Shown one piece after another: positions 32,301 to 47,300 of a stretch of 64,000 bases of DNA (position 1 is the first letter of the stretch; each line of letters starts with the position of its first letter). The stretch covers positions 477,431 through 541,430 of the forward strand of contig JACTAT010000003.1 in the NCBI GenBank assembly GCA_014526335.1, in the 5' to 3' direction. Below the pieces are notes generated by a model that did not search any database, was not told the DNA's origin, and was given only the letters and a program-made list of their open reading frames with translations. Origin of the DNA: Chrysaora quinquecirrha (Eukaryota > Cnidaria > Scyphozoa > Semaeostomeae > Pelagiidae). Position numbers and translations under genes: made by a program.

Positions 32301-35300
32301 CTCAGTATGATCGCTTGTGAGAGGCGTGAAAGCAATCCACATAACCTATCACCTGGTACCATGAAAGCAAAAGTGTTAGCTCGCGGGACGTGATCAGGCC
32401 ATCTTCCTCAGACTGAAAGACGAACAAAAAAGTGATTCAGTCAGAATCTCAACTCTTCAAAAAGGCTGTTGCACTCTGCACTGTGCAACTGTTAACCATC
32501 GGGAAACTGTAGTTTCTAAAAATATCTCACCCCTTAACATTTTCATCTCAGCTTTGGACGAATTATATAACTTTTGGAACAGTGGGGTGACATGTCTTCC
32601 CAGGTCTCCCATGACGACTTTACTATACTCACTGATAAATGGTAGATGATTAGCAAGATACTATAATGAATTAGCGCTAAGGAAAGCTTAAAAGGTCTGA
32701 TAGGCATCTAAATTGGATCAAACACTGGCGTTGGAAGGCTGCTCATTGCGGTAAGCACAGGTACTAGCTATCCAAGAATCGACCTGGTTTTTCTCTTGCT
32801 GAAGACCAGGGACGAGATACCTTATCGGCCCTTTTTACGCCGGCCCTAAATGGCGTTAATTTTAGCCTAGAGGCGTTATAAGGGCCGGCGTTAAAAGGGC
32901 CGGCGTTAATAGGGCCAAAAATTTGGAATTTTTCTCAAAAAGCGGCGTTAATTTCCAAGCACCTATTTTTGCTACCACGCACTATATTTTAAGGATTTTC
33001 ATAAACAGCATGAAAACAAAGCCATCTTAGCAAAAATGGAAACTTTCATCAATAAGCAAGTTCAAAAGATGACAGAGAAATTTGATTTTGAACAGCAGCG
33101 ATTGATAGGAGGGGAAACTAGTGTAGAATATGAAGATGAAATAGACGACGATGCAATAGAAGTGAAGTTTGATGATGAAGAAAACGTAGATAGCAGTGAG
33201 ACAATTGTAATTTATTACCATGAATTATATTCAAGGCAATAAAAAGTAATAAAAGACGCAACAGTGCGTAAAAATATCTTGTTGTTTTTTCGTTGTTCTT
33301 CGAGTGGCGTAAAACACGGCCCTAAATGGCGTTGAAGCAAATTGTAAGGCCGGCGGAATTAGGGCCGGCGTAAAAACGGCCGGCGTTAAATTAGGGCCGG
33401 CGTAAAAAGGGCCGATAAGGTAGTTGAATGCCTTTGATTTAAGGTTTCCGCTTCATGTCGTGTTATCAATACACAATCTTTAAATCTTAAGATCTCAAGA
33501 TCTTAGAGACAAATTTAAACTTTTTTTGTGTTAACAGTGAAAAGAAGAATCAATCCAAACATCATCATCACTAGCGCAAAACAGGAAGAAGGATTTCTGA
33601 AAATACTAAGAGAAGAAGGTATGAATTAGAATTTCATTGGTGCGGTAAATGATCGATTAAGCGCCGCAACTCGATTAAGCACCACGGTGCCTATTTGATT
33701 ATTTACAATAAGTACACTAGGCACGCTTTTTGAACGAGTTTTGAAGTGTCACGTCTCAGAAATGAGTTTTTTACTTTCCCTCAAAGATGAGCAGAATAAC
33801 CTTGGTAATAACAAATCTCTTGGCAGTAAATTAGGTAAGAGGAACGCCGCAGTCAAATAAGCGCCGCACCTAAAAACCTGTGAACTTTTACATGTGCCGC
33901 GTCGCTCAATCGATCATTTACGGTATATCAAATTGAGCAAAAAATACCTGACTCATATACCAGTCCCGCAATTATTGACTTATCAATTTTTATAGATGAA
34001 GATGAAAACTCGCATTTGGAGAGACAGGTTTTGGTTGACGTCATACCCTGTATGATGTTTGGTAGGTAAAACATTTCCTCGAAATACATCTTCGATTATA
34101 AATTTTGTCCAGTAACACTTTTCTCTGCTCTGGACGCAAATCCGGGTAGCTAGATACCGAAAACATTGCAGCTTTGCAACGGTAATCTTTTAAGGACATT
34201 TAATGGTTGAGGCCTGTAACCGTCTTCCACGTGGTCAACCGTCCAGAAAGTTTCGTTCAGGTGTTTTCAATGCGGTTAATCTCTGAAGCAGAGTGATACA
34301 CTGTTTTATGCTATCGGTACTGTTGCATGGGAGCCAGTGATTTAGCTACCAATCAGATAGAAGCAGTACGGGGTGCTTTTTTCTGGTAAGTTTTTAATTT
34401 GTTTCTCACAAAAACATAGTACATCCATAAGTGTTCTTGAAATATGAAAATACCCTAATGAGGTTTATTTACACCATGACTCGGATGAACGGGTAGAGTG
34501 TCCTGTTGCATCCTGTTTGTTCCTCGCAATCTCTGTACACATTCCATTCTTGCATTTCAACAGGATATGACATCTGCAAAAGACGTATTTTGACTTTAAA
34601 CGGTTTACCTGGTTTATCTGAAGAATCAACGGATGTTGAAAGAAATATCTACTATGGCTCTATGTTGTCATTCGATAATATCAACATGGTTCGTATAATT
34701 AAAGTCAACTAATAATTTAGAAAAGAACGCCGAAAAATTTGAATTATTATTCATTATAATAATTGTTCAAATTAGCCATTATTTTTAATAATTGTTCAAA
34801 TATTTTTAACCAGTTTATTGTGCCTTCATCAATGGCAAAACATGCAGATCACAGATTCTCAAAAATTGAAAACAAGAAATAATTTAAATGAATAATTAGA
34901 AACATAAACAATATTTAAATGTATATTAGAATGCAACAATAATTTTTGGCCTGTGTTCTGGCCTGTGTTTATAGGAGCAGGTTTGGCTATTTTGTATTTT
35001 ACACATGCCTTGTAGCTTCTACAAATTCAAAAATGTATTCTCTATGAATTCTTATCACACTTGAAAGAGAGTTCCAAAACTCTGGCCCTGACATTGTGAA
35101 AAGGCTCTGTCAAAGGCTCTATATGCTGTACATCTAGATATGCCTTTGTAAAACAACATTTGAATTTTGGGTACGCTACGTTTAAAGTTCAAGCAAGATT
35201 CTGGCTTGCCTTTACGAACAATGAAGTCACTAGAAATACAGAAACGCGAACTAAAGCAACAGTAAATCATAACTGCCTTAAATGTTCGCTTCAAACGGTT

Positions 35301-38300
35301 TGATTATATGTTTTCATGACAGGTGAGGGCTACTGGTGCATTGATCAAATACCTCGATAAGAATCGCGTAGGTGTTGAATTGGAAGATCCAGGAACAAGA
35401 GTACCAATACTGTCATTGAAGTCATTCTCTCTGTAAGTGGATTTGTTATATTCTGTACCTGTATTGTATACTGGCGTCTGTCTTCTGGTATGAATTAGTT
35501 GGTTCATAGCCTATAACTACACGATGCCTCCATTCATCTCAGTATTCTGTCAGACGTATCTGTTCTAAAATTGGTTAATCATGGTCTGCCTCGCCGATTT
35601 CTTCCGTTCGTTCTGATGCATAACGGTCATTGGTGCCAAGAGAATGTCTTGATTTTGTAACCTAGAGATAAGTATCTGTAACCTACACGAAAAAATCCTC
35701 ACATGGGACAGTGTCTCAGACGATAAAGACTGATGCAGCCCCTAAAGTTAGATTTCTGTCAGATAACAACAACAAAATGATGCTGACAAAAACCTTTTTT
35801 CAATTATGAAATTTCCGGAACTCGTGTTATTGCCTTCAAAGAGAGAAAGATAGTGTATTCAACCTACTAAGCCAAGAAGCCAATTTCTTTAAAGACTTTG
35901 AGTATTAAGAAGGTCGGAGTTTTGCATTGTTGTATGTTACTTGTGTAAGCTTCTTTGTTTTAGGAGCTCAGTTATGAAGATCGATGACAGTACGTACGGG
36001 TAAGGTGAAATAAGAGCTAAATGGAAGATACATTGCAGAAAGCTAACAGTAGTTCTTATAAGAGAGATGTTCACCGTAAGCCTTGTAGAAGTACTGTAAT
36101 GTAAGCGATGTAAGTAGTGTAAAGTAATGTAAACAAGTACTGTAGAAGGCTGATATTGAAACTTATATAGAAAATTGTGCAGTTCTTTCGTATTTCAAAT
36201 AATAGAAACAGTTGCAGCTATAAGAGTTATAACTACATGAATCTTTTGCAGGGCGCTTCAAATATTCAGCAAAGAGGCCCATCCATCAGCTTACAAGTCG
36301 GGTGGCAGTGGATCTAAAGAGGGTCTTTCACTATTTGGTCAGTAATATCAAACTTATCTTACTGTCTATCAACCAGTTCAGTTTTCTCGGAAATTTCATT
36401 CATTGAAAATGAAACTTCTTCTACTCTCACAGGGCAATTCGCTCTTTTAAAAGGTGCATGACACTTTTATGAAAGCAAAAGGATTTCTGAGGGGTTTCCG
36501 TGAAAACTATAGGTTTTCTAGCTGTTGTGTACGATATATCAAGGATTAAATCGTCACTCGGTTGCATCTATGCTTGAAAGATTCTACAATTTCCCCAATA
36601 AAGGCGAGGCTAACCTTTTTTCATTTATGTTTGATGTTCATTTAATTCTGTCTGGCCTATGCTTTAAGGCATAAAAATGTTTCATATTACATCAGTTATC
36701 TTCAATTACACGGTTTTTTTTAATAATAATACTTGGCTTCGATTCCAGCCTGCCTGTTTCTTATTTTTGAAGCTAATTCTCACCAACCTATCACCCCCTC
36801 CCCCACCCTGCTCAAAACATGTTTAAAATGCGTTTCCAGGCAAGGGCTTTACGCTGGTGAACTTTCTTATGCATACCTCCAATTGTTTCGGAGATAGCAA
36901 AAAAGTTTGACCCCAATTTCAGCCTGGTGTTCCTTATAAAGGTTTTTCTTATAAAAAATAACGTGTGTTATATTATAATGGAAGTAAAGTCAGGGCTTAA
37001 ATCTTCAACTTAGTTATCTTAATTCTACTGGTGCTTTACAATTCAAACCCCCCCCCTCCACGCTGATATATTTCTGGGGTATTCAAATAGGCATACAATT
37101 GTCTCTTGGCATAGGATTCTTTCGTCAACCTTCAGAATGCACTTGGTTTTTGTTACAAACTCGAGTCAACATTCTGCATTACATTATAGGTATGACGAAT
37201 TACACAAAGTCTGGCCCTGGATGTAAACTTTTAAACCAATGGTTTCTTCATCCATTAACAAATATTGATGAAATACGAGCAAGACAAGATACAATCTCAT
37301 TCTTTCTACACACAAGGAACCTTGAAGCAGTTATGGCATTTCAGGATAACCTGAAACACGTTAAAAACGTCAGCGTGAGTTTTCCATATATTTAGAATTC
37401 TCCTCCAATTTGGAATTGAGATCTGCGAGCATGTTCTGCAAGCTTCTTAATAAGATTTGTTTTCTACTAAACAGAAATATACAAGTCCAGCAAAGAGATA
37501 TACACGACATTTGTGTGAAATCACTGTTTGGACCGGGCAGCTTGCTTGCTTAAGATAACAACAATACATTTACCGTATTATTATAAGAGTAATTCAAAAA
37601 ATCGGAACGTATGATTTGGTTCTTTTCGATTATTAATCAAGGATTATCAATTTGCTCCTTATATGTATTTTGTCAAACATTGAAAAAGAGTGATCTCGTC
37701 GGCTGTGTAGTCCTGTTCTTGAAACTCAATGGGTATTCTGCCTTCCCTCTGAATTAATGGATTTGTATATCTGTCCGTGCAGAGAATATTATCCAAAATG
37801 TTGTCAACTGGTGCAAGCGTCATTGACTGGAAAAATCTATACAAGGTAACAAGCCGACTCATTTAAAACATGTCTTGTTGTTTTCTCTTCTTTCCCTGTA
37901 TTTTCTTTTCATGTATGTCTACATCTATATCTCGCACCTTTTAGGAAATGGGTTCTTCTGTACAACGTCATTTTTTCTTATACTTTTCTTTTCATCTTCA
38001 TCTTAAGATAAAAAGTTCATGTTCCATTCAATATTAATTGTCTGAAATGCCTCTATCTCCACACTCTACGTATTTTGGAAATTAATCATTTTGATAGATT
38101 CGTTGCTTTATGAAGCTGCATTCTCTGCAATCTGCAATCTTGTATTTGTTACGACCTACCAATTTCGAGAAAAAATCGTTTGAAATTATGAGAGGTTCGT
38201 TGATTTAAATTTTTCCTTCTGATCCTTGACTATTTCCCCCCGTCCTTTGTTCTAATTTCTTTCTAATTTTGGCAACCATAACTGTCATTTGTGTCTTTCA

Positions 38301-41300
38301 TTTCGAGATATTGCAGATTATACTCCTAGACTCATTTCCTCGCTTTTCATCTTCGTTTTCAATTTGTTCTTTTTTCTAGTTTTTGTTATTTTTAAAGAGT
38401 ATCAGTAAAACGTTTTTTACCCTATCTGGACCGGGGAAGGCTAAGATCTCCTACGAAAAAAGTTTAAAGACCAAAGGAACGGAAAAATAAAGGCTGATAA
38501 GACAGATTTTTTTAGAAATTACTTGGAGATGTTGGAATTAGTGATTCAGTTCTTTACTTGATTATTTGATGGCTGTTACCATAGTATCTAAATGAAAACC
38601 AATCAGGGCCGTTCCGACAAAATTTTTCAAGGGGGGGTGTGACCGTCTCGATTTGCCGACTAGAGCCCAACTGAAAACATCTTTTTAGACGTCATCAAAT
38701 GGGCTTAGGAGGGTATTTAAATTTTACTGGGCACGATTAAAACGGGCATTGTGGTAGAACATGCGCCGAATGCGCACGCCGCTAGGGGGGTCCGGGGGCA
38801 TGCTCCCCTGAAAATTTTGGAAAAACCTGAAGCTAGAATCGCTCTAACGGCCCTTTCGGAACTCTTAAAATGCAATTTTCTCTAAACTCTATCGTGGAAT
38901 TCAAACGGAATTCTCTTGGTCTTTGAGTGGTACAAAACTTCAAAATTGTAGTAAAAAGCCGAACCATCTTAGAACGTCTGAATTCTAAACGCATCCGAAA
39001 GATTGACAAATATTATTGCTTGCTATAGAGTCTAATTGATACTGCATTACAGTACATGCAATGAATAGATCTATAAATTTATTGCTCTGGTGCATCGTGG
39101 TCGGTGAAACGTCGAAAAAATATGGCATATTCTGGAAAATTTTGATTGTATAACTTTGATCTGCAGCATGGAAATCAATTATTGTAAACTTCGTTTGGTC
39201 GGCCCTCCCTTCTCAAGCAAAGATGCTCCATGCTTTTGCACTAGTTCTGTTCTATTTCCCATTGTTTTTCCTTAGCCTTTACAGTACTCTGTATAAATGA
39301 TTCATGAGTTCATAAAAGATTGATTTCACCGACTGAAACTACCGATTTGCCGACTGGTCCTTTTTCCAGGGGGGGGGGGGTGCCTCACCCCCAACACCCC
39401 CAATGTAGGGACGGCCCTGGTGGCATCTGAAACTTTGATTCACATATGAATATTTGAAAGTTTTATTTTCAATTTTCTTCCTCAAGTTGCTTATCCTTCA
39501 TTGTTATAGAATTTCGGCCAGTATGATCATTATAATTTCATTAAGAGACCAAACTTTGCCAGGCTACTACATTCGGACATACAAGATTGAGGACAAGCAC
39601 CATCCAGATATGGTTAACCTGTAAAATATCAATACATCGATTCTGTCCTCACTATCAAACTAAAGATACTTTAACAAAATTACACTGTTCCTCTTTTTGT
39701 CCGCAGGCAATTTACAATGCAATATGTATTGGAGATGTTTGCAGAAGTTCAACACAGAGCGTCGATATCGTAAAAAAGGCAGGTCTTCTTAAAATGAAAA
39801 ATTAATTAGAATTTGTTCAACTAAACAAAGTTAGTTATGATCTTCATCTTTCCTGTATACAAAAAATCACCGTTCGCTTTTCTTTTTCTAAAATAGATAG
39901 CCACTTCATTCTCAGAAGAGCTTTACACTATGGCTAACCTGATAAATAAAATTGTAAGTACTGTATTCTTTTTCTATCTTCAAAAATGTCAAGGCAGACC
40001 AAGAGAAAAAATACATAGAAAACATGACTCACTGCGTTTACTTTCAAGAACTTGTTCAGAATTAGAGTTTTTTCATGTTGTCTGTGTGAAATATATAGGT
40101 CAATGTAGGTTGTCTTTATTATAGACATTTATTATTTCTTTTAAGATTGATTTCGAAGAATCTACCACATCTCAGAGATTTGTTGTAAAGCCAGGAATCG
40201 ATGCAGAGCTTGACGAGAGTAAGTAATTATGAAATCCTTTAACATTGCATTTACTTCCTTCCTTCCTTCCTGACTTCCCACCGAAGGCTAGTCATATATT
40301 GAGTTCAAACCCAAGCAAGGTTGTTTCATATGATTGCCAGCCAAGGAATCGAAACTTATTCTATGTTTGTGCGTTGACACGATCCTCTTACTTTATCTTC
40401 GATTTTCGTTAGAGGTTTCGAAAGTTGCGAAAAAGCTTTGGGTTTTTCGACTAAGCTTCTTTCTCTCAATACGCATCATAGCCTATAGTGCTAACATCAC
40501 CACATCTTTGACAGGAAAAAGAACATACAATGGTCTACCTGATCTCATGACAAAAGTCGCTTCAGAAGAGTTGAAAAATCTTGATGAATCAATTACAGAA
40601 TGCGGAGTTTCTTACCTTCCTCAGGTCAGCCAGTTTCCATGTCTACTCGTAAGATTAACTTACAGGGACAATTAAGTATTGGCAGCTGACTCGTGGTGTC
40701 AGGGTCAGGGTTCGAGCCCAGGTATGGACGCGTAACAACCAGGGTCGAGGTCTCGATTAGTTAACCTACTCCTAGCAGATCCCAGCGACTGGCGCAGTAA
40801 CATCATTTTCCCTTCACCTTCACCTTGTTGCCAATGCTATTGGATGATTTTCTTTTATTCAGATATTCGCCATTTCCAAGGCTAATGGATTTGCATCGCA
40901 TAAGAAGGGTTCTTAGTATATTAGTTAGACCTTTTTCTACAAGTTTAGACCAAATGTTTAAGCGTAAACGGTAAACGGTATTTTCCGAAGCAAAACCGTT
41001 CACTTTCATTTCAACATTGATTTTTTTCTGCGATCTTCCAATCCCAAAACTATGTGTTGGAAATTGATAATGTTGATTCTTGTATGATCCTTGTTTTTGA
41101 AGATATAGGCAAGAAAACTGTCTCGTTTTGGGGTTCATCAATTTTCAAGGAGACTATAGCGTTTATGGGGTTACATTTAAGTTTTAACTTTTAATCCAAA
41201 CAATTTGGAAAATTATTGAAGTTAGTTAGTTAGTCAGTAATCTAGTCAGTCAATTTGTTAGTTAGTTACAGAGCTAAATCTTTGGGTCTTCAGAGCAGAA

Positions 41301-44300
41301 AACAAGAGGGCCCAATGAATGGCAAAAGGCTAAATGGAGCCCAAATACTTTCTACCGATTTTTTTTTACCTCTGGTACCTTCTTTCCTTTTGCCAAATAG
41401 GTCAACTAATTAATACATACGTCTTATACATACCTTTCAGCTTGGTTATTTGCTCACTATTCCAGTGACAGAAAAAATGAAAGAAGAACAAAAATTTGAT
41501 ATCAACGGTCTAGAATTCGTGGTACGCGTATTTCAATAAATTGACTCACGCTTTTTTGTAGCCGATGGAAGTTACTATGTTATAATGATATAACCTGTAC
41601 AAAGGTTTATCGAAGGCAGATTGACACAATGTCACAATTATTTCATGTTTGCAAAACTAAACAACCTGCTTTTGTGATCCTTTGCTGAATATTCTCGAAC
41701 GAATTCAGTCTTAAATCGACATTGCCCACATCCAGAACTAGCTGCCGACTGTTAGTAGACAATTTTTTGTAAGTAATATATCGAGACTGGCCTGTTGACA
41801 GAAGAGCCCTGGCAACTAATAGCAATAAGTCCTTTTTTGACGCCAACTAGTCGATACACAGATCCAGAAAATTGGGCATGTTCTGCTCCTGCAATTAGTT
41901 GACAAGTGATTGATTCCCGCCAGTAGCAGTCGGCCTGGGCGCTCTCGCGAAGGTCGTCAACTGTATCCATGACATGTCGACTGAACGTAGCAGTTACAAT
42001 TAGTTGGCGTTAGATATATGGTATCATTAGTCGGCATAAGCCTGACTTTAGAGATGCCATGGAATATTTCTACATGTACAAGCAGTAACATATTCACCAG
42101 CCATTTAATTTGGCCGCTAGTTTTTCGTTCTGAATACCGCTATCTTCTTTTAGTTCTTCTCAGATGATACCGTGCATTACAAGACTGCAGGAACCAGAGG
42201 TACTTCTAAACTTAATGATATTTTCTATCGAGCGTGTTTTCAACAGCTTGCCCGAATGATTGGCAACTTATTGAAATAGATATGTTTGTTTGGTAAATTA
42301 ATTTCCTCCATTTTACTTTCAGAGCTTGATCAACTACTCGGAGACACACAAAGCCTTATATTTGGTGAATCTTTTTTTAGATACATTATTTGTACTTTTT
42401 GTATTTTGCTTAACAGCTTGCCAAGTCGCCTGACATTTTCTGTTTCGCCTTACTTTATTTCTTTTGATTTACTTAATAAATGTTTGTGAGTATTTTATCA
42501 CTTTATCAAATTTAATTTGTCACACTCTGTAGCTATCGTTTGCTAGCATTTAACGTCTGTTTTCTTTCAATATTTTATTTCGTTCAGATCATGAAACAGC
42601 AATCATGTACAGATTGCAGAATGTAATTCTAGAAAACTCTCAGCTGCTTGTGAACATTGTTGAGTTGAGTGCTGAACTAGATTGGTAAGGGTTTCCTTCA
42701 TTCTTCATGAGTTTTTTTAAATGGACAGGACTATATGTCAAATTAAAATTAATGTTTCTACAGTGTAGATTTGATACTCTTTATTTCAGCTTGTTGGCGC
42801 TAGCAACGGCATCCAGAGAGGGGAATTATTGTCGCCCTGAGCTGAACGAAGATCCTGTCATAAACATCAAAGGTTGCAGGTAATTATCCATCATTCTCAG
42901 GAATAGCGCTTTATGGCCTTTCAGAATGCAAGGAATTGAAAATTTTAAGGACAACATAATATTCAAATCATTGGTAAAATGCTCCCTATTGTTCTACGAT
43001 ATTAAATACTATTTAATACTTTTTAATCAAATGCTTAAATACTTAAATATTAAATACTATTTAATACTATTTAATACTATTTAATAATTAGCGAATAGAA
43101 GTCTGTATTAATGTACAATATTAGATAGTGAATAGCAGTTGCTATAAAAATGGAATACTACTGCAGAACTTTGTATGGATATACCCACTGTCCGCAAGTT
43201 TATGCGGAATTGATTCTTAGATTAATTCAAATATAAACTTTTTTTATTTGGATTAATCATTATCGAATGGTATATCACTGATATTCAATTTTAAGCGAAT
43301 ACAGAAAAAATGGCATCAAACGTTAGATCTTGTTTGAAAATGGCTTGGTTGGAAATGCAATTTTTTGGAAATTTTCAAGTATCAACTCTTTGATTTTTGA
43401 TGAAGGGGATCTTAAGGATCCTCAGAACTTTTGCTCTGTCATTCTTGAGCTGTGATTTTTCTCAAAGATAAACAAATGGTAGAGACGCCTTGACCTTGGG
43501 GCAGATGCTTCTGCTGTTAGCACATAACTACGGCTAAGCTGTGTACAAGTTTTCTTTTTCTTTTCTTACGTTCTGTTTATTTTCTAGACATCCAATTCAA
43601 GAACTATGTACGAGCCAATTTGTGCCTAACGATGTGGATATTCTTGTTAATAAAGGGAGAATAAAGATAATCACAGGTCCTAACGCAAGCGGTAAAAGCA
43701 TTTATCTTAAACAGGTGATTTTTTCATATCTTATTCAGCAACGTCTTTGGTTTTTGCTTGATATATTAATGTGACATGATTTGAATGTCTGAATAGAACT
43801 TGTACTCAGTTACATCCAGACATTTGAATCAAGCAATAATTTGGAATATGTTTGCTCTAAATATTGAATGCTCGTGCTTATCTTTAGCTCTGAATTGAAT
43901 TATATGATTACTCAATATATTTTCAGATTGGCTTAGCTGTTTTTCTGGCTCAGATTGGCTGTTTTGTTCCAGCTGAAGCGGCAACAATTGGCATATGTGA
44001 TCGCTTGTTTACAAGAATTCATGCCAAGGAAACTGTATCCACTCCATTATCTACTTTCATGATCGATCTTAATCAGGTATTTCACATCTTTTTAAAGGAC
44101 TACTCTGACTAAAAAAGCATTTCTTAACGAGCATTTGCACATGCAGTTCTGCATACATGTAGGAATCGCAAACATTCATTCTCAGAAATCGGCATTCTAG
44201 CTATAAAGACTCCAGTCATATGTTATTTTGATGTGGGTAATTTTTGTTTTCTCGAAACTACTCTCTGAGTATGAACATAATAACTATGGTATGAACAAGG

Positions 44301-47300
44301 TTCCCTAGGAAAGAACTGACCTGCGGCTATTTTTGGCTGGCTCTTAATAAACCAGCGTCGATCATGGGGAGAAAAACTGTATGGACGAGAGCATTTTCTA
44401 ATTGGCTTCAATGGATGTAGATGTTTGGGCATGGTTTGTCAAGGACATCAACGAGTACTGGCTATTGTAGATTGTAAACATGAGTATTGACTGGCATTCA
44501 TTAGCAATGAATCGCAGTGTGTAAATTGAATATATGGGTTTGAAAGGCATCCAGAATGTAATTGGCGGAGGTCAGAATAAATGGGGGGGGGGTCGGAATT
44601 CGTTTGACAAACTTTGTCAGCAAACTGCTGAATCGCAGTGCGAAGCGGCTCTATAGTACTTGTAATCTGGTAGTCCATCGTTCTAACAAACAAATAGAGT
44701 AGCTACAAAAGTGAAATTTCATACCAAGAAAGGCACATCAAACAAGCCCGATACAAAGCTTTCAAGCAACAGATGTCATTGTCAAATAGCTATATGACTT
44801 TTTGCTTGCCATATTCACAGTTTTACACCTTTACTGTACTCGAGTCTTGCTATAAAAAATTATTTAAATAGCCGAGTAACGTGTCCTTTTGATGTTTTAA
44901 GTTCCTTGATCTATTTTCACCAAGGTTTCTGAGATATTCCCTTAAAAAGTACACTTTGGTAACTCGAAATGGCTAAATGCTACAACAAGAAGCTAAATGT
45001 GTTGTAAATTAAATTAATTTATTAATTTTTCATATTTCCAACAGATCTCAGCAGCTGTTCATAATGCTAACGACAAATCACTAGTATTGATTGATGAATT
45101 CGGAAAAGGAACAACTGCGGTAAGAGAATGCCACTTTCTCCATTCAACAAATTAAATTTGACAAATTCAGTCTGCTTTGGTTATAGAATCTGAACAAGAA
45201 TATGAGATGATATAAAATTGTAGTGCACATACAAACTTGGGCCATTCTTATAAACGCGAATAGCCTTTTATAAGACGAGAGCAACGGTGTTTTCAAATTA
45301 AGATTTGACGAGCAGCGAAGCCACGCGACACACGCCGACAACAATGTAGCTACCATGCATTATCACTCCAGACATTCACTGAAAAATATTACTGACTAAG
45401 TAACGGAGAAATTAAGAACAGATAAGAGCATTTCAGGCTCAAAAAGGCAAGAAGTTAAGAACAGCCAGCCACGATAAATATTTCCTGGTTCTTATAAAAA
45501 AAGAGTGTATCCTTCTTACTAGCGTGATATACCAAAGTGTCCTTCGTGCAAAAGTATCCTCCTTTGAATTTTTTTTTGCTGTAGTTGTGTGAACGATTTG
45601 TCACCGTTTCAGTGATATTATTCAAAACTTTGTCATAGCAGATCTACTTCTGTAAAATTGTGACATAAAGCAGTCTGATTATTGGTCGAATTTTAGTAGA
45701 ATATTTATAAAATCGGAAAATCTAGACACTGAATGCTACTGCTGCTACTTAGGGCATACTTTTGACGAGATTGTATATGAAGCAACTGATCTTGCTTCCC
45801 ACCCCAAACGAGATTGGACTTCTCAATCGTGCTGGAGCAATGCTTTCCTTAGAGCATTTAATATACGTGTGCAATTTAATTTGCAGCTTCTCTATACTTA
45901 GATATGCGTATTTCTTTTGTATAGAACGATGGGCTGTCGTTACTTGCAGCTACATTACTTCACTGGCTATTGCAAGGTGATCGCTGCCCTCGTGTGTTTG
46001 TGTCTACACATTTTCATGGATTAATTAGATACAGTCTTCTTCCCGAATCAGATTTACTTCATTACCAGGTATATCCATTATATTGCATTCTTATTCGATT
46101 ATGCATGAGATTTTCTTTTAAACATATATAAGACAAATAGTTCTTGACATCGTACATCAACAATAACAATCCACTGCATAAGTGTGCGTGTGCATAGGCT
46201 CACTAACGTGGTGTCTTTGCACAATGCTAGCATGCTTTCTTTCCATGAATGAAATCTGAAATGATAAACAAATTTGATCGAAATTTTTACCTTGAAATCT
46301 TTAGAAAAGCCCTTTTCCATCCATGCTCAAGCCAATTCAAATCCATTTTGACTTGCTTTAGCGAGTGTATGAGATTGGGGAAAATCGTGCCATTCGGCAT
46401 TGTTTCTGAATTCGCAATGATGCAACACAATAATTTGTCTATTTGTCTGTTGTCATGACTCTCTTTGCCTTCCCGTCCAAGAACCCCGGAATTTATGTAC
46501 GATGGACAAAACGCAAAATATTCTTAACCGTATTATCCAACAATTCTCGTCACAAGCCCTTGAACTGCAGAAGAGCTTGAGATTTCTTAAATTTTGCCAT
46601 CTTCCATGACTGCTTATCGTAACAAAACAACATTGAGATTGGGGTGGGGAATTTTCAACGTCTTAGCTGCGTTTTGTGAATGAATTCAGTCATAAAATGT
46701 TGGAACCTCATCTCTGTCTCAAAATGACGGGGTAAGATGTCCTTTGTTCAGTCAAAAGAGAAAAAATGGATGAAGTGGATGAGGAGGCAGAGTCTAGGGC
46801 CATTTTCTTAATTGTTTTACTCAAAAACATGTGCTGGAATCTTTCCTTTGTTTCTATTTGCGTGTAATATTTCCTTTTGCCCTTAATCTTAATATTTGTT
46901 TCGTTTATCATTTTTTTTCATTCGCACCACGACATTTTCTTTTCATTTTTTTCTATTTTTGAGCAACCTTCCTACATGAAGGGTACAAGACCCAAGTCGC
47001 GAGGTCTCGTTGTTTACTAGAAACTGACACCAGCACCCAATGCTTTTCTATGATTTTTGTGATAAGAATTTAAAACTATTTTTGCAGACGATGGAAGTAA
47101 TGGAAGAAGGAGGTGATCTCGTATTTCTTTATCATCTGAAAGATGGGCATGCCGATTGTAGTCATGCGTTGAATGTTGCAAAAACAGCTGGTATCGATGA
47201 AGCTATCATCAATAGGGCCAAGGACGTAAGTCATAAAACACATTTATTGTCTTACACCCTGGGTGAACACCATTGCTGGGTGGAAGTTTGTCGACATCAT

